From positions 1 through 15,111 of the forward strand of contig CALSCQ010000681.1 of the NCBI GenBank assembly GCA_943704525.1: a stretch of DNA of 15,111 nt, given 5' to 3'. This DNA is from Pigoraptor vietnamica (lineage: Eukaryota > Opisthokonta > Filasterea). The translations under genes and the position numbers were made by a program. This document shows positions 11,720 through 15,111 of this stretch, piece after piece; position 1 is the first letter of the stretch; every line of letters starts with the position of its first letter. The notes under the pieces were generated by a model. That model was not told the origin of the DNA, did not search any database, and worked only from the letters and a program-made list of their open reading frames with translations.

Positions 11720-11754
11720 CCTTGGAGGCCGCGCACAGTCGTGCCGTGTGCAAC

Positions 11755-15074
<3,320 letters not shown>

Positions 15075-15111
15075 GTGGGTTGTGTGTTGCTCCTTGTGCC
15101 ATGCCCCCCCC

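Larger units (their letters stand above)
11331..11754. promoter_or_regulatory. Divergent promoter region, LTV1 (minus) / GARS-AIRS (plus)
   Basis: These 424 bp lie between two start codons reading outward and contain no supported gene. Visible elements are CACGTG hexamers at 11457-11462 and 11605-11610, a perfect 18-bp palindrome near the middle (11514-11531), TGACTCA at 11616-11622, and TATATA at 11714-11719 about 36 bp before the GARS-AIRS ATG. Ribosome biogenesis and purine synthesis are both growth-linked, so shared control is plausible but inferred. Confidence 0.7.

Overview
This is a GC-rich, gene-dense and intron-rich nuclear segment of a eukaryote, most likely unicellular. I infer this from five protein-coding genes, each interrupted by short introns (mostly 75-200 bp, 42 in total), with intergenic gaps of only about 190-670 bp. 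37 of the 42 inferred 5' splice sites begin GTG, mostly GTGCGT or GTGGGT, which resembles GC-rich protists and algae more than animals. A lysosomal LMBRD1 orthologue together with a fused GARS-AIRS purine enzyme argues against typical fungi and land plants. I cannot name a lineage with confidence.

Layout from left to right: ETFA, the mitochondrial electron-transfer-flavoprotein alpha subunit (minus, 8 exons, 68-2157); a 420-bp divergent promoter region; LMBRD1, the lysosomal cobalamin-export membrane protein (plus, 11 exons, 2578-5523); a 667-bp gap; a GT4-type glycosyltransferase of bacterial-like family with an N-terminal signal or anchor (plus, 3 exons, 6191-8259); a 190-bp convergent gap; LTV1, the 40S ribosome biogenesis factor (minus, 10 exons, 8450-11330); a 424-bp divergent promoter region; and a GARS-AIRS purine biosynthesis fusion (plus, 14 exons visible, 11755 to beyond the right edge).

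All exon structures were deduced by keeping the reading frame and conserved family motifs continuous across GT-AG (one GC-AG) junctions. Exon lengths add up to whole codons in the four complete genes: ETFA 339 aa, LMBRD1 538 aa, glycosyltransferase 602 aa, LTV1 585 aa. The genes are conserved housekeeping functions (flavin electron transfer, vitamin B12 trafficking, glycosylation, ribosome assembly, purine synthesis) and do not form an evident pathway cluster. Two pairs share divergent promoters: ETFA/LMBRD1 and LTV1/GARS-AIRS.

I see no mobile element, CRISPR array, RNA gene or novel defence-type system. The most unusual structure is the third intron of ETFA. It is built largely of 66-bp tandem repeats, each carrying a copy of the exon end and splice donor. 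It is a multiple of three long and has no in-frame stop, so donor choice or intron retention would give in-frame protein variants. A second, unrelated intronic array with the same 66-bp period lies in GARS-AIRS. The ETFA/LMBRD1 promoter carries a duplicated TCCGGAT-N7-TGACGT module, and the LTV1/GARS-AIRS promoter carries a perfect 18-bp palindrome.
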